A stretch of 11,687 nt of DNA from Bordetella parapertussis (GTDB lineage: Bacteria > Pseudomonadota > Gammaproteobacteria > Burkholderiales > Burkholderiaceae_B). Shown piece after piece: positions 7,715-11,687 of the stretch (positions are counted from its first letter, which is position 1; each line of letters begins with the position of its first letter). The position numbers were made by a program, and so were the translations under genes. The stretch lies in NCBI GenBank assembly GCA_945911685.1, contig CAMEAW010000082.1:1-11687 (forward strand), read 5' to 3'. Below the pieces are notes generated by a model. The model saw nothing but the letters and a program-made list of their open reading frames with translations, was not told where the DNA came from and did no database searches.

Positions 7715-8965
7715 TTAGCTGAGCGCCTCAGGTGAAACGATCGTCTTAGATTTTGACGACGCCAGCACTGCGCTGGGATCCTCATTCGCAATCAACGATC
7801 TAAAAATGCCCTCGGTGCGCGTGATCACCGAGCTCCAATCACGGTCGACCGCAGTTTGACGCGCTGCTAAGCGCATTTGCGTGCGTAAGGCGGTGTCTTC
7901 AACGAGTTGTCGGGCCGCCTCGAAGAGCTGCTCTTCTTGGTTGGGAGCAAGGACCATCCCGTTGCGCTTATGTTCGATTAACTGCCCTGCTGCGGCATGG
8001 TTGTACGCCACGACGGCTAGGCCACTTGCCATCGCCTCAATTGTCACATTACCAAAAGTCTCTGTCAGACTCGGAAAAATAAATAGATCTGCACTCGCGT
8101 AATGTTGAGCTAAATCCTGACCCGTGCGCGTACCCGCAAAAATTGCTTCAGGCACGCTACGTTCGAGCGCCTGTCGTAGTGGTCCGTCGCCAACAATCAC
8201 CAACTTTACAGGCAAACCGCGGGCTTGAAGCGCTTTAAAACAACGCACCACGATATCAAGATTTTTTTCAACGGCCAGACGCCCAACAGAGAGCAGCACT
8301 TGTGTGTCTGTGGTCGCGCCCCAACTGTGTCGCAAGGCTTCGTCGCGTTTAGTCGGCGAAAAGTTTTCTGTATCCACACCGCGCGGTACAACCATCAAGC
8401 GATCAAAACCAATCTTTGAAAGCTCGGCCATCAAGCCTTGTGTCGGTACCATCGTGCAATGGGTAGCATTATGAAATTTACGCATGTAGGCGACAATCGC
8501 GCCCTTGAGCCAGCCAAAGCCATAAAACTGACTGTAAGCATGAAAGTTGGTTCTGAAGTCTGAACTCGTTGGTATTTTCAACTTACGCGCCGCGCGCGAA
8601 GCAGACCAACCCAGGGGGCCTTCTGTCGCGATATGCACAAGATCAGGTCGCTGCTTGAGCCATAGTTTTTGTAAGGCACCTTGCGCCGGCAATCCCATAC
8701 GAAGTTGCTTATACATTGGGATCGGTGCGCCCCGCACCAAAACTTCTTGGTAGCGTGAATCAACCGCTGCCTCGTGATCGCTGTGATTTCTTGGCCTGAC
8801 TAACATGAGTTCGTGCCCACGCGCGCGCAAACCCTCTACGATCTTTGAAACAGTGTGTGCCACCCCATTGATATCAGGCGGATAGGTTTCAGTCACCAAG
8901 GCGATTCTAAGACTAGGCTTATCAGGATAGATTCGATCGACTTGAATGGGGGCATATTCTGTCAT
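7715..8965 (-). CDS. GT4-type glycosyltransferase (GT-B fold)
   Basis: This predicted cytoplasmic retaining glycosyltransferase transfers a sugar from an activated nucleotide donor, probably to a lipid or envelope glycan acceptor. The 416 residues show the two-domain GT-B layout. The N-terminal domain (about 19-195) starts RIALVTETYPPDINGVAHTVSKI with the glycine loop near N33-G34. The C-terminal GT1 domain (about 205-390) carries SVGRLAVEKN with R229 and K234, and the EX7E motif E302/E310 in TETFGNVTIEAMASG. The opening block resembles MgtA-like alpha-mannosyltransferases and lipid glycosyltransferases such as SqdX. The first 18 residues and the last 25 (serine- and lysine-rich) fall outside the domain. 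An ATG at 8965 is preceded by a weak purine-rich AAAGAG. It is convergent with the import operon and divergent from the Mpo1-like gene. Donor and acceptor are unknown. Confidence 0.88.
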   Translation of the reverse strand: MTEYAPIQVDRIYPDKPSLRIALVTETYPPDINGVAHTVSKIVEGLRARGHELMLVRPRNHSDHEAAVDSRYQEVLVRGAPIPMYKQLRMGLPAQGALQKLWLKQRPDLVHIATEGPLGWSASRAARKLKIPTSSDFRTNFHAYSQFYGFGWLKGAIVAYMRKFHNATHCTMVPTQGLMAELSKIGFDRLMVVPRGVDTENFSPTKRDEALRHSWGATTDTQVLLSVGRLAVEKNLDIVVRCFKALQARGLPVKLVIVGDGPLRQALERSVPEAIFAGTRTGQDLAQHYASADLFIFPSLTETFGNVTIEAMASGLAVVAYNHAAAGQLIEHKRNGMVLAPNQEEQLFEAARQLVEDTALRTQMRLAARQTAVDRDWSSVITRTEGIFRSLIANEDPSAVLASSKSKTIVSPEALS

Positions 8966-9176
8966 CTGAGCTCTTTCATACCTAGACGGTTTTAACGACA
9001 GAGCTCACTTTAATCAACTTATGTAACCGTTCGATGACAGCGGTTCAGTGAAAATAAACTGCAACACGAATGTCATCAAAAATTCATCTTTTGACACAGC
9101 GCTTCTGAAATAATCTCATCTGAGGCGTCGCCCAAAATCTATTTGATTTGCGACACAGACAACCCAAGGGATCACA
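8966..9176. promoter_or_regulatory. Divergent intergenic regulatory region
   Basis: This 211-base, AT-richer gap separates the divergent glycosyltransferase and Mpo1-like genes and must hold promoters for both. It contains two copies of the palindrome GAGCTC, at 8968-8973 and 9001-9006, 33 bases apart (about three helical turns). It also has short inverted arms AACCG (9025-9029) and CGGTT (9041-9045). Either could be an operator, but both are short enough to be chance. No convincing minus-strand promoter was found. Confidence 0.45.
9091..9116 (+). promoter_or_regulatory. Possible sigma-70 promoter for the Mpo1-like gene
   Basis: A perfect -35 hexamer TTGACA lies at 9091-9096 and a -10-like TAATCT at 9111-9116. 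The 14-base spacer is shorter than the usual 16-18, so either an activator is needed or the -10 assignment is wrong. It sits 60 bases before the start codon. Confidence 0.27.
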
Positions 9177-9785
9177 ATGAAAGAACTACTCAACACCTTA
9201 AAAATACAGCGCTGGGATGATCACCGTTATTATCACCACAGTCGCATTAACCAAAGTCTTCACCTTGTTAGCGCACTGTCATTTTTGGTGTCGTACGTAC
9301 TTTTGTTTATTAACCCTGTTGCGGCATCGTTGGTTGCCTGGTTAGTCGCCATGACGACGCGTCAATCCGGTCACTTCTTTTTTGAACCCAAGGGATACGA
9401 TCACGTTAATCAAGCGACCCACGAGCACAAAGAAGAAATCAAGGTGGGCTATAACCTGCATCGCAAGATTGTATTGTTATCGATTTGGGCCGCGGTACCC
9501 GTGTTGGCCTATCTTCAGCCCTCGCTGATCACTTGGGCAGTGCCTGAGGCCTACGAAGACACGACGGTGCGTATTGTTGGCATGGCTTGGCTCTTTTTAG
9601 GCGTTGCTGGTTTGTTATTTAGGGTCGCGCAACTGTGCGTCAAAGAAGACTTCAAAGCGGCCTTTGCCTGGGCACTCAAAATCTTGACCGATCCTTTTCA
9701 CGATGTCATGTTGTACCGCCGCTCACCCCTTTATTTGATGCGCGGTGAGTTGATTGACCCAATGGAACACATTCAATCGCATTAA
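9177..9785 (+). CDS. Mpo1/DUF962-like multi-pass membrane protein
   Basis: The protein has 202 residues, with hydrophobic segments at about 28-62 (probably two helices), 98-120 and 131-151. Two histidine-rich patches flank the first helices: YYHHSRINQSLH (18-29) and GHFFFEPKGYDHVNQATHEH (65-84). The arrangement H..N..H, a hydrophobic pair, then GHxxxE recalls the yeast Mpo1/DUF962 family. In that family iron-binding histidines support dioxygenase cleavage of 2-hydroxy fatty acids. A cytosolic tail (152-202) with DPFHDVMLY and a PLYLMRGELIDPM segment is outside my picture of that family. The ATG at 9177 has a good Shine-Dalgarno AAGGG six bases upstream (9166-9170). The gene stands alone on its strand between a glycosyltransferase and an aminotransferase. 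The enzymatic assignment is inferred from a motif pattern only; it may be a distinct family of unknown function. Confidence 0.6.
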   Translation: MKELLNTLKIQRWDDHRYYHHSRINQSLHLVSALSFLVSYVLLFINPVAASLVAWLVAMTTRQSGHFFFEPKGYDHVNQATHEHKEEIKVGYNLHRKIVLLSIWAAVPVLAYLQPSLITWAVPEAYEDTTVRIVGMAWLFLGVAGLLFRVAQLCVKEDFKAAFAWALKILTDPFHDVMLYRRSPLYLMRGELIDPMEHIQSH

Positions 9786-9786
9786 G

Positions 9787-9841
9787 CAGATTCAACAAGA
9801 GACTTCATTCACACCAAACAGATTCAACCAGAGACTTCATT
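9787..9841 (+). repeat. Direct repeat pair, 23 bases, 22/23 identical
   Basis: Two copies of a 23-base unit lie at 9787-9809 and 9819-9841, differing at one base (A versus C at unit position 11). Their period is 32 bases. They begin two bases after the stop codon of the Mpo1-like gene. The unit's AGAGACTTC part recurs in inverted form just downstream. Confidence 0.85.
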
Positions 9842-9867
9842 TCTTAATAGATAGAAGTCTCTGATTG
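9825..9867. repeat. Long inverted repeat (hairpin) in convergent gap
   Basis: The arms 9825-9838 and 9854-9867 pair at 13 of 14 positions, including ten uninterrupted pairs, around a 15-base AT-rich loop (9839-9853). The left arm is part of the second 23-base direct repeat. The hairpin could stop transcription arriving from either side, or be the junction of an element with inverted ends. No T-run follows the stem, so a standard intrinsic terminator is not clear. Confidence 0.7.
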
Positions 9868-9913
9868 TGATCACTACCGTGCGAAAAATCTCTGAATGTC
9901 ATTACTACCGTGC
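9858..9913 (-). repeat. Second direct repeat pair, 25 bases, 22/25 identical
   Basis: Units at 9858-9882 and 9889-9913 agree at 22 of 25 positions, start with TCTCTGA and end with ACTACCGTGC, and have a 31-base period. Their TCTCTG start is the reverse complement of the CAGAGA in the upstream pair. The whole 9787-9913 stretch is therefore a two-plus-two, head-to-head repeat cluster. The multiple spaced repeats resemble transposase-binding sites at insertion-sequence ends or a small operator array; no transposase gene is present. Confidence 0.8.
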
Positions 9914-9947
9914 TAGAAGAATGTTATTTCCGCTCACTCAGAAGCAA

Positions 9948-11612
9948 TCACAGCTTGGTCTGCTGCACCATCTCTAACAACATACGGCGTCGAATGAGTT
10001 TATTTGTCTGCCCTTGCGGCGTCCACCACCAAGCGCCCGCAGCCATCTGATGACCGGCACGCACGAAACGTTGACAGAAATCATCAAAATCTGCGTCTGT
10101 AAAGTTCAGACTAAAAATCAGTCTTCCGGTACCGACCCAGCTCAGGGCAATTCCCTCGCGCCGCATATAGAACTGCAACAGCCAGTTAAAGCGGCTTGGC
10201 ACGTCATACAGCACGGTCCACACCGTCGACATGGCCTCGACACGCAGTGGCAACCCTTCGCGCTTGAGCAAGTCATTCAACTGAGTCTTGCGTGTGCTCC
10301 AGGTTGTTTCAAGGTCTGCATAAAGCTGTTGAACTGCCCGCGTATCCTGGCGATGCAAGAACACATTCATCGCCCCCATCACGTAGGGGTGCGCATTGAA
10401 AGTGCCCCGGGCAAAGCAAATATCAGCCGGGTGTTCGGCATAGAAACGCGTCATCAGCTTTTTCTTACCGCACAGAATACCAATCGGCAAACCACCGCCC
10501 AGTGTCTTGCCGTACGTGACCATGTCGGCATCGATACCGAAATACTCTTGAGCGCCGCCTGGAGCAAGTCTGAAGCCCAAAAAGACTTCATCCAAAATAA
10601 AGATGATGCCTCGCTCGGCACACACCTGACGCAACTCTTTGAGCCACGCGGTATACGCTTCGCGGTCGTAATGTACCCGACGCCCGCCATCGACCAGTGT
10701 CGAATCGGTTGGCGCCGCTTGGTTAGGGTGCATGGCCTGTATCGGGTTGACCAACACGCAAGCGATGTCGCGACGATTGCGCAGCACCCGCAGCGTATTC
10801 TCATGCATTTCGCGCAGCGTCAGCGTGTGCTTAGAAGGCGGCATTGGGTTACCGGGCCCTGGCTGTACATCATCCCACCAGCCATGGTAGGCACTGGTAA
10901 AGCGAACAATTTTTTGGCGCCCAGTTTGATAGCGCGCCAGGCGCACGGCTTGCATCACCGCCTCGGTTCCAGACATATGAAACGAGACCTCATCCTTGCC
11001 CGAAATCGCGCACAGACGTCGAACATTGTCGAGCACGCAAGGATGGTACGAGCCCAAGACCGGGCCCAGATCGCGAACCATCTTGCTGCCCTCTTCGATA
11101 CAAGACTTATAAAAATCCAAGCCAAACAAGTTCACGCCGTACGAACCTGTCACATCGATCAAGCGGTTGCCATCCATGTCGGTCAGCCAGACGCCATCAC
11201 TGCTGGTCCAGAAACTGCCCATTTGAATATGCTGCTGCAACACTTCGCGAAACTGATAAGGCACCCGATAGTTGCTGATGAACTGCAAATCAGAAATCAT
11301 CGGTTTACTGGCGGCTGTGTGCGCCAATGTCAACGCGCTACGCGTACGCAGATCATTTCCCAGCGTGGCAAGCGCCTGGCGCCGTTGAAGCGCGATCTCT
11401 TGTGGCGCTCCATCGGCGTCAAACCATTTGTCATCTGTGTACGAGTAGCCAGGTACCCAACGGGTGATGCGCTTTGCCCAGCGCAGGTGGCCACCCAAAG
11501 ACGGGTATTTAGCCACCGACAACTGCAGACGTTGCTTAATGCGCAACAACAGCCAAAGTCCTACGGCGGCTGCAGCAGCGTATTGCATAACACTCAAAAT
11601 TTGATCAGTCAT
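9948..11612 (-). CDS. Membrane-anchored class III PLP aminotransferase, GSA-aminomutase-like
   Basis: This is a PLP-dependent fold-type I enzyme of class III, nearest in style to glutamate-1-semialdehyde aminomutase and to the aminotransferases of polyketide or lipopeptide pathways. The catalytic domain covers about residues 120-525. Features are the cofactor-phosphate loop SGTEAVMQAVRLAR (214-227), aromatic YHGWWDD (242-248), pyridine-nitrogen aspartate in LDEVFLGFR (D341) and Schiff-base lysine K369 in YGKTLGGGLPIG. At 554 residues it is over 100 longer than ordinary family members (about 430). The extra N-terminus has one hydrophobic helix (about 7-24) and then a basic stretch, suggesting membrane anchoring with the catalytic domain in the cytosol. 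The ATG at 11612 has a Shine-Dalgarno GAGG seven bases upstream (11620-11623). True heme-pathway HemL is unlikely given the anchor and the divergent length. Substrate unknown. Confidence 0.87.
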   Translation of the reverse strand: MTDQILSVMQYAAAAAVGLWLLLRIKQRLQLSVAKYPSLGGHLRWAKRITRWVPGYSYTDDKWFDADGAPQEIALQRRQALATLGNDLRTRSALTLAHTAASKPMISDLQFISNYRVPYQFREVLQQHIQMGSFWTSSDGVWLTDMDGNRLIDVTGSYGVNLFGLDFYKSCIEEGSKMVRDLGPVLGSYHPCVLDNVRRLCAISGKDEVSFHMSGTEAVMQAVRLARYQTGRQKIVRFTSAYHGWWDDVQPGPGNPMPPSKHTLTLREMHENTLRVLRNRRDIACVLVNPIQAMHPNQAAPTDSTLVDGGRRVHYDREAYTAWLKELRQVCAERGIIFILDEVFLGFRLAPGGAQEYFGIDADMVTYGKTLGGGLPIGILCGKKKLMTRFYAEHPADICFARGTFNAHPYVMGAMNVFLHRQDTRAVQQLYADLETTWSTRKTQLNDLLKREGLPLRVEAMSTVWTVLYDVPSRFNWLLQFYMRREGIALSWVGTGRLIFSLNFTDADFDDFCQRFVRAGHQMAAGAWWWTPQGQTNKLIRRRMLLEMVQQTKL

Positions 11613-11635
11613 AGTTTTGCCTCGAAAACTCCTTT

Positions 11636-11687
11636 TTATGACTTTAAAGTGACGAAATGATGAACATCAGTAAAGTCGTGCGCAATG
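11636..11687 (-). CDS. Possible C-terminus of an upstream minus-strand gene (partial)
   Basis: Reading in from the window edge on the minus strand, one frame gives 16 codons (IAHDFTDVHHFVTLKS) and then TAA at 11636-11638. That is 23 bases before the aminotransferase start, as expected for an operon neighbour. A second frame is also open until a stop at 11644-11646. The stretch is too short to prove coding or to assign a family. Confidence 0.25.
   Translation of the reverse strand, partial: IAHDFTDVHHFVTLKS

Noticed and set aside
9787..9913. CRISPR array
   Set aside because: There are only two pairs of imperfect repeats, in opposite orientations, with very short gaps (9 and 6 bases) and no cas genes.
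10014..11660. Plus-strand open frame of 548 codons opposite the aminotransferase gene
   Set aside because: It is fully antisense to a gene with clear catalytic motifs. Its translation is rich in His, Gln and Arg, lacks recognisable domains or a credible ribosome site, and looks like a by-product of codon bias on the other strand.

Overview
The window is gene-dense bacterial chromosome of moderate GC. Protein style, short intergenic gaps and ATGA start/stop overlaps suggest a Gram-negative proteobacterium. A betaproteobacterium (Burkholderiales) is my best guess, but nothing in the sequence proves the lineage.

Left block (2-7680, all +): a compact seven-gene operon. It encodes a family-5 periplasmic solute-binding protein (5' end cut off by the window edge), two DppD/DppF-type ATPases, a DppB-type and a DppC-type permease, a formylglycine-type sulfatase-superfamily hydrolase closely resembling the phosphonate monoester hydrolases (PMH), and a HAD-family phosphatase. 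Four-base ATGA overlaps join SBP/ATPase 1, ATPase 1/ATPase 2 and hydrolase/HAD; the other gaps are 2, 46 and 23 bases. The simplest reading is an import-and-hydrolysis pathway. An organophosphorus compound (phosphodiester or phosphonate monoester) is bound in the periplasm and imported. The cytoplasmic PMH-like enzyme, which has no signal peptide, cleaves it, and the HAD enzyme removes phosphate from the monoester. The logic is the same as that of the Agrobacterium agrocinopine (acc) operon, but with unrelated hydrolase families. The substrate is not known from sequence.

Right block (7715-11687): a GT4-type glycosyltransferase (-) is convergent with the operon. It is divergent, across a 211-base regulatory gap, from a small multi-pass membrane protein (+) with an Mpo1/DUF962-like pattern of histidines. 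That gene is convergent with a class III PLP aminotransferase (-) carrying an unusual N-terminal membrane anchor. The 162-base gap between the last two holds a cluster of imperfect repeats, in direct and inverted orientation, that no gene explains. The right edge may hold the last codons of another minus-strand gene. Glycosyltransferase, membrane protein and anchored aminotransferase could together concern a membrane lipid or envelope glycan, but this is inference from proximity only.

No tRNA, rRNA, CRISPR array, intact insertion sequence or phage gene was seen.
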